DNA of 64,000 nucleotides from an uncultured Bacteroidales bacterium (GTDB taxonomy: Bacteria; Bacteroidota; Bacteroidia; Bacteroidales; WCHB1-69), in assembly GCA_946413585.1 (NCBI GenBank), contig CAMKLG010000003.1:31500-95499 (forward strand), written 5' to 3'. The notes beneath the pieces are model-generated. The model had not been told where the DNA came from. It made no database searches and saw nothing but the letters and a program-made list of their open reading frames with translations. Shown one piece after another: positions 16,888 to 26,125 of the stretch. Every line of letters starts with the position of its first letter. The stretch's first letter is position 1. The translations under genes and the position numbers were made by a program.

Positions 16888-18627
16888 ATGAGTCCTTTGC
16901 TGAAAATAGAAGATTTGTCGCTAGAATTGCGGCGTGATACAAATTGGAATCCCATTCTGCATCATATCAATTTCTCCCTCAACGAGGGGGAAACATTGGG
17001 AATTGTCGGTGAATCGGGGTCTGGGAAATCGGTGACAGCTCTTTCCGTCATGCGACTGCTGAATTCCAAAATCGCCCGATATCCTTCAGGACATATTTAT
17101 TTTCGCGCCCAAAACGATGATAAAGTTCCGCCGTTGGACATTCTTCAGGCACCCGAATCGGTCATGCAAACGCTTCGGGGCAACCAAATCGGCATGATTT
17201 TCCAAGAGCCGATGACCTCGCTGAATCCCGTCATCCGTTGTGGAGAGCAAATCACCGAGCAGATTCTCCTGCACACTAAAGTCTCCGAAAAAGAGGCTAA
17301 AGAGCATGTTCTCAACCTGTTCAACGAAGTGAGACTACCCCGCCCTACCCAGATCTTCGACTCCTACCCGCACGAACTTTCTGGCGGACAGAAGCAGCGC
17401 ATCATGATTGCCATGGCCATGAGCTGCCATCCGAAATTGCTCATCGCTGACGAACCGACCACCGCTTTAGATGTCACCATCCAAAAGAACATTCTGGAAC
17501 TAATTCGCAATTTACAACAGAAACACGGCATGAGCGTGCTGTTCATCACCCACGACTTGGGCGTGATGGCGGAGATTGCAGATCGCACCATCGTAATGTA
17601 CAAAGGTGAAATCACGGAAGAAAACAGTGTAAGGAACATCTTTTTGAGCCCACAACATCCTTATACAAAGCAACTTATCGCTTGCCGTCCCTCCATGACC
17701 CAGCGGCTCCGTAAGCTACCGCAAGTGTCTGATTTTGCGGATAATAAGGAGTCTGAGATGAAGGAAATACTTGATAAACTGGTTGTTACTCCCAACGAGC
17801 GCCACATCGCCCATCAGAAACTCTACTCCAACGACCACATCATCACCATCAAAAATCTGAACAAGTTCTATAAGGTTCGGAAACGCAAACTTTTCGAAAA
17901 GCAGCAGTATTTCCAAGCCCTAAACGACATAAACTTAGATATTTACGAAGGTGAGACATTAGGATTAGTCGGTGAGTCCGGCTGCGGGAAAACCACTTTG
18001 GGACGATCCATGTTGCGTTTAATCGAGCCCACTTCTGGAGAGGTGCGTTTTCGTGGAAAGAATCTCGTCGAACTGCCTTTATCAGAGATGCGCAAAATGC
18101 GCAAAGAGATGCAAATCATCCTCCAAGACCCCTACTCTTCTCTCAACCAACGACTTACCATTGGAGAAGCCTTGATGGAACCGATGCGCGTTCACAATCT
18201 CTTGCAAAACGACAAAGAGCGCAAAAAGCGTGTTATTGAACTTTTGGAACGTGTAAGTCTCGATGAATCACATTTTTACAGATACCCGCACGAGTTTTCC
18301 GGTGGTCAACGACAGCGCATCGCCATCGCTCGCGCCCTAGCCGTGAACCCGAAATTCATCATCTGCGACGAATCGGTGTCTGCACTCGATGTCTCCGTGC
18401 AGGCTCAAGTCCTGAACCTTCTCAACGAGCTTAAAGCCGAATACAAGTTCACTTACATCTTCATCTCGCACGACTTTTCGGTCGTAAAGTTCATGGCCGA
18501 CCGCATCGCAGTGATGCAACAAGGTATCATCGTGGAAAGCGGTGAAGCCGACGCCTTGTGCGCCCATCCACAAACCGACTATGCCAAAAAACTCATCAGT
18601 GCTATCCCCAAAGGAATCGAATGCTAA
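16888..18627 (+). CDS. Fused double-ATPase of a dipeptide/oligopeptide ABC transporter (OppDF-like)
   Basis: 579 residues with two complete ABC ATPase domains in one chain. The first has Walker A GESGSGKS (41-48), signature LSGGQKQR and Walker B LLIADEPTTALD. The second has Walker A GESGCGKT (362-369), signature FSGGQRQR and FIICDESVSALD. The C-terminal extension after each domain matches the oligopeptide-binding subfamily. It would power uptake of peptides, nickel or related solutes, like YejF or GsiA, but no permease or binding protein is nearby. A TTG nine bases upstream could add three residues; ATG is preferred. Confidence 0.93.
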   Translation: MSPLLKIEDLSLELRRDTNWNPILHHINFSLNEGETLGIVGESGSGKSVTALSVMRLLNSKIARYPSGHIYFRAQNDDKVPPLDILQAPESVMQTLRGNQIGMIFQEPMTSLNPVIRCGEQITEQILLHTKVSEKEAKEHVLNLFNEVRLPRPTQIFDSYPHELSGGQKQRIMIAMAMSCHPKLLIADEPTTALDVTIQKNILELIRNLQQKHGMSVLFITHDLGVMAEIADRTIVMYKGEITEENSVRNIFLSPQHPYTKQLIACRPSMTQRLRKLPQVSDFADNKESEMKEILDKLVVTPNERHIAHQKLYSNDHIITIKNLNKFYKVRKRKLFEKQQYFQALNDINLDIYEGETLGLVGESGCGKTTLGRSMLRLIEPTSGEVRFRGKNLVELPLSEMRKMRKEMQIILQDPYSSLNQRLTIGEALMEPMRVHNLLQNDKERKKRVIELLERVSLDESHFYRYPHEFSGGQRQRIAIARALAVNPKFIICDESVSALDVSVQAQVLNLLNELKAEYKFTYIFISHDFSVVKFMADRIAVMQQGIIVESGEADALCAHPQTDYAKKLISAIPKGIEC

Positions 18628-18657
18628 CCAGAAACTTTTTTCTCAACACCCTTCATC

Positions 18658-19569
18658 ATGGAAAAATTCAATAACATCTTAAAACTCATCATCCGCATCG
18701 GAATTGGTGCATTTTTCATCGTATCTGCCATTTTGAAACTGCTGGGATTAGAGCATTTCGAACTCTACATCTACAGTTTCAAGCTCTTCAATTTGACACT
18801 TAGCGGATTAGTAGCCCGAGCCATTATCGCCTCCGAAATTTTGGTCGGCATCTTGCTAATCATCAAAGTGCGATACCGGGAAGCGTGGTGGTTTACTCTA
18901 CTGATGCTCATCGGATTCTCCCTGCTTCTGATTTATGTCATCCTGTTCCGAAACGACAGCAACTGTCACTGTATGGGCGAATTATTCGAAATAAAGCCGT
19001 CCATTTCCCTAATCAAAAACATTGTATCCATCATTTTGTTACTTTTGATTCGTAACGAAGAAGATTACCATTTTCGGGGTCGCATTATCGCGTTGGTGGC
19101 AGCCTTTTTAGCCGCGTTGGTGCCTCCTTTTGTTCTCTTTCCCATCGACAATGTCTATAATGCCTTTTCCAAAGCGGAAATATACGACGAAGCATCCCTT
19201 CATGCTTTGATGCAAGATTCTGTGATGGTGGATGTTAAGATCGATGAAGGAAACTACATTGTCGGAATTGTATCGTCCGGTTGCGATTTCTGCCGCACCA
19301 GTTGCCTAAAAATGTCCGAAATCGCGGTCAACAACGAATTAGACAACACCCGCATTCTGTATTGGATATGGGGAGACAGCACCTCCAACAAGAAATTCCC
19401 TTCCGAAACCCAGACAGAATCTTTCAAATTTGTCGAAATTAACCCTCTTTCAGCGGTGCGCATCACCAGTTCATTCCCTCTTTACCTCTTTTTCAAGGAC
19501 GGAGAAGTCATTAAAACTGCCAATTTGAGACAATTAACGGAAAAAGATGTCAAAAATCATTTGCAATAA
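18658..19569 (+). CDS. MauE/DoxX-like membrane protein with thioredoxin-like C-terminal domain
   Basis: 303 residues. The first 150 form four membrane helices of the MauE/DoxX type, including a conserved-looking NCHCMGE loop (about 102-108) between helices 3 and 4. After a further hydrophobic segment comes a soluble domain with SSGCDFCRTSC (about 209-215), a CxxC thioredoxin-like redox centre. Proteins of this layout are thought to relay disulfide reducing power to the periplasm; that role here is inference. It starts 30 bases after the ABC gene and probably shares its transcript. Confidence 0.75.
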   Translation: MEKFNNILKLIIRIGIGAFFIVSAILKLLGLEHFELYIYSFKLFNLTLSGLVARAIIASEILVGILLIIKVRYREAWWFTLLMLIGFSLLLIYVILFRNDSNCHCMGELFEIKPSISLIKNIVSIILLLLIRNEEDYHFRGRIIALVAAFLAALVPPFVLFPIDNVYNAFSKAEIYDEASLHALMQDSVMVDVKIDEGNYIVGIVSSGCDFCRTSCLKMSEIAVNNELDNTRILYWIWGDSTSNKKFPSETQTESFKFVEINPLSAVRITSSFPLYLFFKDGEVIKTANLRQLTEKDVKNHLQ

Positions 19570-19578
19570 TTTTTTTTG

Positions 19579-19586
19579 TATTTTTG
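19579..19586 (+). promoter_or_regulatory. -7 promoter box for the TetR-like gene
   Basis: TATTTTTG 92 bases before the ATG at 19679, giving a leader of nearly 90 bases. Confidence 0.55.
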
Positions 19587-19678
19587 CCGAAAATATTTTG
19601 CAAAAATTTGCGTTTAATTGACAAATAAGTTATAATCAGAAAGTGGTCATCCCACTCGGAAATCTCTAAAAATTCATT

Positions 19679-20227
19679 ATGTCTCTATCCGAAAAAAAGA
19701 AACAAGAACTATTCAGTTACTATTCGAAAAACGGTTTTCAACATCCAACTGAAAAAATAGTGCAAGAGCTAAATATCTGTCACAAAACGTTTTTCAATCG
19801 TTATGGTACCAAAGCCAACTCCATAGAGGTTGCTTGGAAACATTGGCAAAAGATCTGCAAAGAGAAATGGCAAAAGATTCTGGACAACTGCAATCATAGT
19901 GTCGAAGAATTGACGATGACCATTTATCATATAGTGATGACCCAATACGAAGAGCCTCATTACTACGCATACACGAGAGAAAAGCGCAAGTATCTCGAAA
20001 ACGACTCCATTTTCTATAGCTTCATTTACTCCGTTTTAGAAAAGGGGAAACATTGTTTCCATATTCATGAAGACTTGGATTTGGATACGTACACCCCCTA
20101 TCTGCTGAACAATTTGTTTTTGATTGATTCCGATAAAGATCAAAAACCTCAGATAATGCGCTATCTTCTTTATCCTGCCTTAACAGAACGCGGCATGGAT
20201 TTGTATATGGAAACACCATTCGTGTAA
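19679..20227 (+). CDS. TetR/AcrR-like transcriptional regulator
   Basis: 182 residues. The N-terminal 55 fit a TetR helix-turn-helix: a first helix, then TEKIVQELNICHKTFFNRYG, where the recognition helix ends in the FFNRYG equivalent of the family's FYxYF. The remainder is helical with many aromatic and His residues, as in ligand-binding domains, and no recognisable subfamily. Monocistronic with its own promoter. The target is not evident; it could regulate itself or the neighbouring membrane gene. Confidence 0.65.
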   Translation: MSLSEKKKQELFSYYSKNGFQHPTEKIVQELNICHKTFFNRYGTKANSIEVAWKHWQKICKEKWQKILDNCNHSVEELTMTIYHIVMTQYEEPHYYAYTREKRKYLENDSIFYSFIYSVLEKGKHCFHIHEDLDLDTYTPYLLNNLFLIDSDKDQKPQIMRYLLYPALTERGMDLYMETPFV

Positions 20228-20306
20228 TGGCCGTTATGGCAACGGCTAAAAGCCATCTTTAAACTTTTCCTTTTTCTAAAGGTTATCACATTTCGACTGA
20301 ATTGTG

Positions 20307-20314
20307 TATTTTTG
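20307..20314 (+). promoter_or_regulatory. -7 promoter box upstream of the 419-residue protein gene
   Basis: TATTTTTG 20 bases before the ATG at 20334. Confidence 0.55.
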
Positions 20315-20333
20315 CTGCCCATTTTGAGAAAAG

Positions 20334-21593
20334 ATGAAAAAGGTTATTTTAATACTAGGGTTTATTCTTTCCGTGATGATCGGAAGGTGCAGTTACTTGC
20401 TGATTCCCATGGACTTAGCTCAGACAAACCATCTGAAAGCCTACGGAATTGCCTATTTCGCGGTGGCTCACCAAATCGATATGAGTTGGTTATTGAACTA
20501 CCGAGGCGGTAGTTTTATGTGCCCCTATAACAGCACATTGGAGAACGAATGCCTAGTTCGTGGTGTATCCTATGAAGTCATCGCGGACATCCAAGCAACG
20601 CAAATCCTCAATGAAATCTCTGTAGTAGAGAACAATATGAACGAGATTCGACTGACCAAAGAGCCGAAAATCGCCGTCTATTCTCCCAAAAACAAGCTTC
20701 CGTGGGACGATGCCGTCACCCTTGTGCTCACCTACGCGGAGATTCCATACACGGTCATCTACGACGAAGAGGTCATCAAAGGGGAATTGCCTAAATACGA
20801 CTGGCTGCACCTGCACCATGAGGATTTTACCGGCCAGTATGGTAAATTCTGGGCAAACTACCGCAATGCCAAATGGTATCAAGATGACGTTAAAGAGAAC
20901 GAAGAACGCGCCGCTCAGCTGGGATTCACCAAAGTGTCGCAAATGAAACTCGCTGTGGCCAAAGGAATCCGCGATTTCGTGGCAGGCGGCGGCTACCTCT
21001 TTGCGATGTGCTCTGGTCCAGACAGTTACGACATCGCACTTGCTGCTGAAGGCGTTGACATCTGTGAATCCATGTTCGATGGCGACCCTATGGACCCCCA
21101 AGCACAAAGCAAGCTCAACTACGATAACTGCTTTGCCTTCACTGACTTCAAGATTGAAACGAACCCTTACGTCTATGAGGTCTCTAATATCGATGTGAAT
21201 CCGTCGCAACATATTTCCAACAAATCCAACGACTATTTCACGCTGTTCGAGTTCTCTGCCAAATGGGATCCTGTTCCCACTATGCTGTGCCAGAACCACT
21301 TACAAGTAATTCCAGGTTTTATGGGACAAACCACCGCTTTTCGTAAGGAGTTCATCAAACCTACGGTCACGATTATGGGAGAATGCGCTTTCTTCAACGA
21401 GGCTCGTTATATCCATGGCGAATACGGTAAAGGCACCTGGACTTTCTATTCCGGACACGACCCTGAGGATTACCAACATTTGGTCAACGATGCCCCAACA
21501 GACCTCAACCTCTTCCCGAACTCCGCAGGATACCGTTTGATTCTCAACAACGTGCTGTTCCCAGCTGCCAAAAAGCAACAACAGAAAACGTAA
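20334..21593 (+). CDS. Conserved Bacteroidetes exported protein, often labelled asparagine synthetase B
   Basis: 419 residues with an N-terminal hydrophobic export signal, then the family's opening LLIPMDLAQTNHLKAYGIAY. Databases often call this family asparagine synthetase B, but I see neither the N-terminal Cys glutaminase nor the PP-loop ATP site of AsnB. The centre (KIAVYSPKNK, then a GGGYLFAMCSGPD turn) looks more like a class-I glutamine-amidotransferase/ThuA-type Rossmann fold, with Cys in a nucleophile-elbow-like position. Function unknown. The gene ends two bases before a convergent gene. Confidence 0.7.
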   Translation: MKKVILILGFILSVMIGRCSYLLIPMDLAQTNHLKAYGIAYFAVAHQIDMSWLLNYRGGSFMCPYNSTLENECLVRGVSYEVIADIQATQILNEISVVENNMNEIRLTKEPKIAVYSPKNKLPWDDAVTLVLTYAEIPYTVIYDEEVIKGELPKYDWLHLHHEDFTGQYGKFWANYRNAKWYQDDVKENEERAAQLGFTKVSQMKLAVAKGIRDFVAGGGYLFAMCSGPDSYDIALAAEGVDICESMFDGDPMDPQAQSKLNYDNCFAFTDFKIETNPYVYEVSNIDVNPSQHISNKSNDYFTLFEFSAKWDPVPTMLCQNHLQVIPGFMGQTTAFRKEFIKPTVTIMGECAFFNEARYIHGEYGKGTWTFYSGHDPEDYQHLVNDAPTDLNLFPNSAGYRLILNNVLFPAAKKQQQKT

Positions 21594-21595
21594 AA

Positions 21596-23179
21596 TTATT
21601 GGAGTCTTTTCATCCCCCTTTTCAACCACAAGACCAATACGTTTGCTCCTTGCGATGCCATTAGCAAATATAGCGGGACGAATGCAAAAAAATACCGCGA
21701 ACGGGCTTCAAACAAACATTCGTACAAGGTTAGCAAAAGGAGTGTTATCGCAATCATTTTCAACGATTTATCCCATTTTGCAAACACGGAGAAAAAGGCC
21801 AGTAACAACACCCCAAGCCATAATGCGGTGACGAAACTGAACCATTGGGAGAAGTATTCTCCACGATAATCCCTGTTGTAAAAAACACTCCGCAAAAAAG
21901 GTGATAAATGGCTGTTTTTCAGAGGGAAGACTTTTTTATAGAACATCGCTCCTTCCCAGCCCCAACAAAAAGAGCCGTCATAGTAGTTCACTAACGTTTT
22001 CTCACACATCAATTTCGCAAAGCCACCAACTCCCATCTCCCGAACCCGTCGTTGCGTCTCCTTGAGGTTAGCTTTGGCCCGCTCACTCTTCGATGGGAAA
22101 TTGTACGAAAAAACGACATCAGGATCATTGTAACTACCTATGTGATTCTTATTAAGCCCCATCATCAAATAATGTGGCGCCCCCATAGCTTGCGACTTAA
22201 CCACACTAATATGGATACTTTTCACCGCTAAGGAAGTGGTTCCAATGCCCAAAAGCAAGCCTATCGAAAGAGGCACGATATAGTTGGCAATCAATGCTTT
22301 AATTTCACGTATCCGATGGTCTTTTTTCCAACATGAAATACCCTCTACCAGCAAAATAGCCACAAAAACAAAGCACACTTGCGGCTTGATTTTAAAACCG
22401 AACCATGCGACAAAAGCCATTATCAACCATTTTAACTTGACTTTCCCTTTCCAATCAATGCAAAAACATAACCACAACAACAAGATAGGAAACGGCAAAG
22501 CCCAAATATCTGAATACGTGATTGATACCCAAGGTGATAGACCAACTAACAACCAATAAGTGACATACGAAAACACAGCTATAACCTGAGAATGCCATAA
22601 CTTGATACAGAGTTGATACAGCATGATAGAGGCTACTGTACACCATACACACTGCACGAAAATGATAGCAAAAAGGTCTTGACAACCTAAATGCAAAGGC
22701 TTGGCTATAAATAATATAACAGAGAAAATTTGAGTCAAAAGGAGATTGTTGGGACACATACTATAATACCAGCTAAACATATTTCTGTCCCCCCCGTATG
22801 CGATTTGACGGGCAGTATCGAGCAAAATCTGAACATCCCAATCGGTCTCAAAGAAATAATTGTAGATGAAAAATACCTGCAAACAGAAAAGGGAAAATGT
22901 CACTATCAAAAACGGGTACCTTTTGAAAGTGCCAAGAGAAATACCTGAAGTATTATCATTCCATATCTTGCTGAAAATCAGAAATAAAATCAGCAATCCC
23001 AACCATCCGAGAAGCATCAGCACTGGATGAGGCAAAAGAGTGTCTATCGGATGATAGTAGGTGTAAATATAATCAAAATGCGATTTTAAGACATTGAGTA
23101 TCAACACAAACGCCATCATACTACCCCAAAAAACAAAGAGTAGCCGATTAAGATTTCGAACCAGTTTGTCAGAACCCAT
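21596..23179 (-). CDS. Polytopic membrane glycosyltransferase-like protein (GT39/GT87 type)
   Basis: 527 residues with about ten or more hydrophobic segments. The loop with YYSMCPNNLLL (about 147-157) resembles the conserved YPNN motif of membrane glycosyltransferases that use polyprenyl-phosphate sugars (GT-C fold). The Asp-containing first periplasmic loop is compatible with that fold. It would add a sugar to an envelope glycan or lipid. Last gene of the M23-phoH-lpxK-pnp operon, 45 bases after pnp. The family call is tentative; a generic membrane protein is the alternative. Confidence 0.6.
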   Translation of the reverse strand: MGSDKLVRNLNRLLFVFWGSMMAFVLILNVLKSHFDYIYTYYHPIDTLLPHPVLMLLGWLGLLILFLIFSKIWNDNTSGISLGTFKRYPFLIVTFSLFCLQVFFIYNYFFETDWDVQILLDTARQIAYGGDRNMFSWYYSMCPNNLLLTQIFSVILFIAKPLHLGCQDLFAIIFVQCVWCTVASIMLYQLCIKLWHSQVIAVFSYVTYWLLVGLSPWVSITYSDIWALPFPILLLWLCFCIDWKGKVKLKWLIMAFVAWFGFKIKPQVCFVFVAILLVEGISCWKKDHRIREIKALIANYIVPLSIGLLLGIGTTSLAVKSIHISVVKSQAMGAPHYLMMGLNKNHIGSYNDPDVVFSYNFPSKSERAKANLKETQRRVREMGVGGFAKLMCEKTLVNYYDGSFCWGWEGAMFYKKVFPLKNSHLSPFLRSVFYNRDYRGEYFSQWFSFVTALWLGVLLLAFFSVFAKWDKSLKMIAITLLLLTLYECLFEARSRYFFAFVPLYLLMASQGANVLVLWLKRGMKRLQ

Positions 23180-23224
23180 GAAAAAAGATTGTCATATATC
23201 TTTAACCACCATGAGATCAGAAAG

Positions 23225-24049
23225 TTATATCTGTGGAATCATGTGGTATATAAGGTCCACCATTTGTGGACCGGCGGCAGCTGCGGCAGCAAGCACTTCT
23301 AAGTGGCTGGCCTTTTCCACGCGACCGATGATACCCAAATCCGTGATGACGGAGAGTGCGAACACCTCAATACCGCGATGCCGTGCCATAATCACTTCCG
23401 GAACGGTGGACATGCCCACAGCATCTGCACCGAGAAGGTAGAACATTTTGTATTCCGAAGGGGTTTCGAAACAAGGTCCCGACACACCAATATAGACACC
23501 TTCCTGGAGGTGGATATTCAGACTTTTGCCTGTTTTTTGTGCCAATTTCAACAATCGATGTGAATAGGCCTCACTCATGTTCAAGAAGCGAGGACCCAGT
23601 GTATCGTCATTCGGTCCAATAAGCGGGTTAGTGAAAAAGTGGTTAATATGGTCACGAATCAGCATGATGTCGCCCACTTGGAACGTAGGGTTCATACCGC
23701 CGGCAGCATTCGAAAGAATCAAGGTCTTTATGCCAAGACCGTCCAAAATCTGCTCGGGATAGGTCACCACATCCATCGGGTAGCCTTCATAATAATGGAA
23801 ACGACCACAGAAGACCAGCACTTCCACCCCGTTTAACCTACCAAAAATCATTGTCCCCTTGTGCCCCTCTACTGTGGAAACGGGGAAATGAGGGATTTCA
23901 TAATAGGAAATCTCATCCACAACTTCAACTTTATCGGCTAGGCCACCTAAACCGGAACCCAACACGATGGCTATTTTCGGATTTATTGTTTTACGGTTGT
24001 TCAAGTAAGCAACCGTTTGTTCAACTCTCTTTCTCTTTTCTTCTAACAT
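23225..24049 (-). CDS. punA: Purine-nucleoside phosphorylase
   Basis: 274 residues, trimeric PNP family. Visible are VLGSGLGGL (phosphate site), the FCGRFHYYEGY segment, SNAAGGMN, GVSGPCFETPSEY and AVGMSTVPEVI, all diagnostic for high-molecular-type PNP. It cleaves inosine and guanosine with phosphate for purine salvage. The start overlaps the end of lpxK by 29 bases. No signal peptide. Confidence 0.95.
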   Translation of the reverse strand: MLEEKRKRVEQTVAYLNNRKTINPKIAIVLGSGLGGLADKVEVVDEISYYEIPHFPVSTVEGHKGTMIFGRLNGVEVLVFCGRFHYYEGYPMDVVTYPEQILDGLGIKTLILSNAAGGMNPTFQVGDIMLIRDHINHFFTNPLIGPNDDTLGPRFLNMSEAYSHRLLKLAQKTGKSLNIHLQEGVYIGVSGPCFETPSEYKMFYLLGADAVGMSTVPEVIMARHRGIEVFALSVITDLGIIGRVEKASHLEVLAAAAAAGPQMVDLIYHMIPQI

Positions 24050-25121
24050 GGTCTATCAACAATTGATTAAACATATCTCTTTGTGTATCAGTAAGAAATT
24101 CCACTTCTACAGGTACCACAAATACGGGTAGCAAAGATACAATATTTATTAAACGCTCTGACTGCAACCGCATCCAATCTTTTTCCGTTGTAACCAAAAT
24201 GCACTTATTCCCAATATTGTCAAAATATTGATTATAAATGGATTGAATCTCTTTTTCAGTATATGCATGATGGTCAGGGAAGGCGTAATGGCGCACAATG
24301 CGATACCTTTTTTCAAGATGTGCGAGTAACGGTTTAGGGTGCGCGATGCCGGTTAGGACAATCATATCTTGCACTGACTGAATATCCATTTTCTGGGCTA
24401 CCTCTGTAACTGGAACCAGCGGCTCATAACGAAAACGTGTGAAAAAGAGGTGTTGGCGAGGTTTCAAACGGAGCTGGTACCTCCACTTTGACTCATCCGT
24501 GTTGGCATTCTCAGGTACTTTGGTTACAACGACGACATCCGCAAAACGTGCTGCTCGCGGAAACTCACGCAACTTACCCACAGGCATCGGCATGTCCGGA
24601 CGATAAGGACGGTTATATTCCGTTAACAATACATGAAACGTGGGCTGAAAGCTCAAATGCTGATAGGCATCGTCCAGTACAACAACCTCAACATCAGGAT
24701 TTTCATCAAGAAGACTCCGCACTCCTTCTGCGCGGTTGCCATCTACAGCCAATGGGAGGTCAGGGAAACGGCAGTGGGTCATAAACGGCTCATCTCCAAA
24801 GGTTTCCGCATTAATATGGGTACTATCACTCTGTTTTACAGACTGATAGCCCCTTGATGCTCGTCCGTAGCCACGACTGAGCATCGCCACATGGAAATCA
24901 CGCTTCAGCAATCCGATAACGTATTGTGTATGAGGTGTTTTACCTGTTCCACCAACGGCTAAGTTGCCAATGTCGATGGCGGGCACGGGCGACTCTTCGC
25001 TGAGCAGTATCTGGTGGCGATACAGGAATCTCCGTATCGCGGTCAGACATCCGAAAAGCAGGGAAAAGGGTGTCAGCAGCAGGCCTATAAAGAGTTTAAA
25101 TGGCATTTTCAGACGTTTCAC
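24021..25121 (-). CDS. lpxK: Tetraacyldisaccharide 4'-kinase
   Basis: 366 residues. The P-loop is NLAVGGTGKTPH (about 53-64) and the downstream RGYGR motif is typical of LpxK, which phosphorylates the 4' position of the lipid A precursor at the inner membrane. An N-terminal hydrophobic helix (about 8-25) fits membrane association. It overlaps phoH by 26 bases upstream and pnp by 29 downstream, indicating one transcript. Confidence 0.95.
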   Translation of the reverse strand: MKRLKMPFKLFIGLLLTPFSLLFGCLTAIRRFLYRHQILLSEESPVPAIDIGNLAVGGTGKTPHTQYVIGLLKRDFHVAMLSRGYGRASRGYQSVKQSDSTHINAETFGDEPFMTHCRFPDLPLAVDGNRAEGVRSLLDENPDVEVVVLDDAYQHLSFQPTFHVLLTEYNRPYRPDMPMPVGKLREFPRAARFADVVVVTKVPENANTDESKWRYQLRLKPRQHLFFTRFRYEPLVPVTEVAQKMDIQSVQDMIVLTGIAHPKPLLAHLEKRYRIVRHYAFPDHHAYTEKEIQSIYNQYFDNIGNKCILVTTEKDWMRLQSERLINIVSLLPVFVVPVEVEFLTDTQRDMFNQLLIDHVRRKEKES

Positions 25122-26118
25122 TCTGTTTTGCGGCCTCTCGCGCCTCGCGGCGTTTGCGAATCGCCTCTTCTACTTCGTTTTCGTAAGCCTCGTATCGCGT
25201 GATGATTTTGGTCACCAAGTGGTGCCGCACTACATCTTTATTATCCATGTAGATGAAATCAATGCCTTTCACACCGCTCAAGATTCGATCGGCCAATATC
25301 AAACCAGATTGTTGATTCTTAGGCAAATCAATTTGGGTGATGTCGCCAGTAATGAAAAACTTGGCGTTTTTACCCATGCGCGTGAGGAACATCTTGAGCT
25401 GCGCAGAAGTGGCATTCTGCGCTTCGTCCAATATCACGTAGGCGTTGTCGAGCGTGCGGCCGCGCATAAAGGCCAACGGGGCAATCTCTATCACCTTGTC
25501 CTCCATGAGCGTCATCAGTTTCTGCATCGGCATCATATCCCAAAGTGCGTCATACAGCGGTTGGAGATAGGGGTCAAGTTTGTCGCGAAGGTCGCCCGGC
25601 AGGAAACCGAGGTTCTCGCCTGCTTCTACGGCGGGACGAGTAAGGATTATTCTACGTATTTGTTTATTTTTCAATGCTTTCACTGCTAATGCGACGGCCG
25701 TATAAGTCTTACCCGTACCGGCAGGGCCTACCACAAACACCATGTCGTTATTTTCGGCACTCTCCACCAATCGCTTTTGATTCGGGGTAATGGCCTTGAT
25801 GATTTTGCCCTCGCGCCCGTGCACGATCACATTGGCATCCACAGAGTTAAGGGCGTAAAAGCTATCGTCCTCCATGGCAGTGATGTTGATAATATCAGTT
25901 TCTGTAAGTTTACCAAACTCATCTATATGTCTCTCTAACAACAAAATACGTTTCTCAAATTCTTCCACTTCCTCATCCGCCCCAGAGACTTTGATTTCAT
26001 TGCCTCGCACCACAATCTTCAACTTCGGGAAGATATGGGTGAGCATATTGATGTTATTGTTCTGAAAGCCAAGTAATTCAACCGCTGATTCAGGATTGAT
26101 GTCAATGATTTTGTCCAT
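25096..26118 (-). CDS. phoH: PhoH-family ATPase
   Basis: 340 residues. Walker A GPAGTGKT at about 131-138, Walker B VILDEAQN further on, and the PhoH-type GFLPGDLRDKLDPYLQPLYD segment. The N-terminal 115 residues match the KH-like part found in PhoH/YbeZ proteins, which act with YbeY-type RNase in ribosome and RNA quality control. Seven bases after the M23 peptidase gene and overlapping lpxK. Confidence 0.93.
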   Translation of the reverse strand: MDKIIDINPESAVELLGFQNNNINMLTHIFPKLKIVVRGNEIKVSGADEEVEEFEKRILLLERHIDEFGKLTETDIINITAMEDDSFYALNSVDANVIVHGREGKIIKAITPNQKRLVESAENNDMVFVVGPAGTGKTYTAVALAVKALKNKQIRRIILTRPAVEAGENLGFLPGDLRDKLDPYLQPLYDALWDMMPMQKLMTLMEDKVIEIAPLAFMRGRTLDNAYVILDEAQNATSAQLKMFLTRMGKNAKFFITGDITQIDLPKNQQSGLILADRILSGVKGIDFIYMDNKDVVRHHLVTKIITRYEAYENEVEEAIRKRREAREAAKQSETSENAI

Positions 26119-26125
26119 TCGTCTA

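Noticed and set aside
20228..20252. Terminator GCCGTT/AACGGC after the TetR-like gene
   Set aside because: A six-base stem without a T tract is too weak to call.
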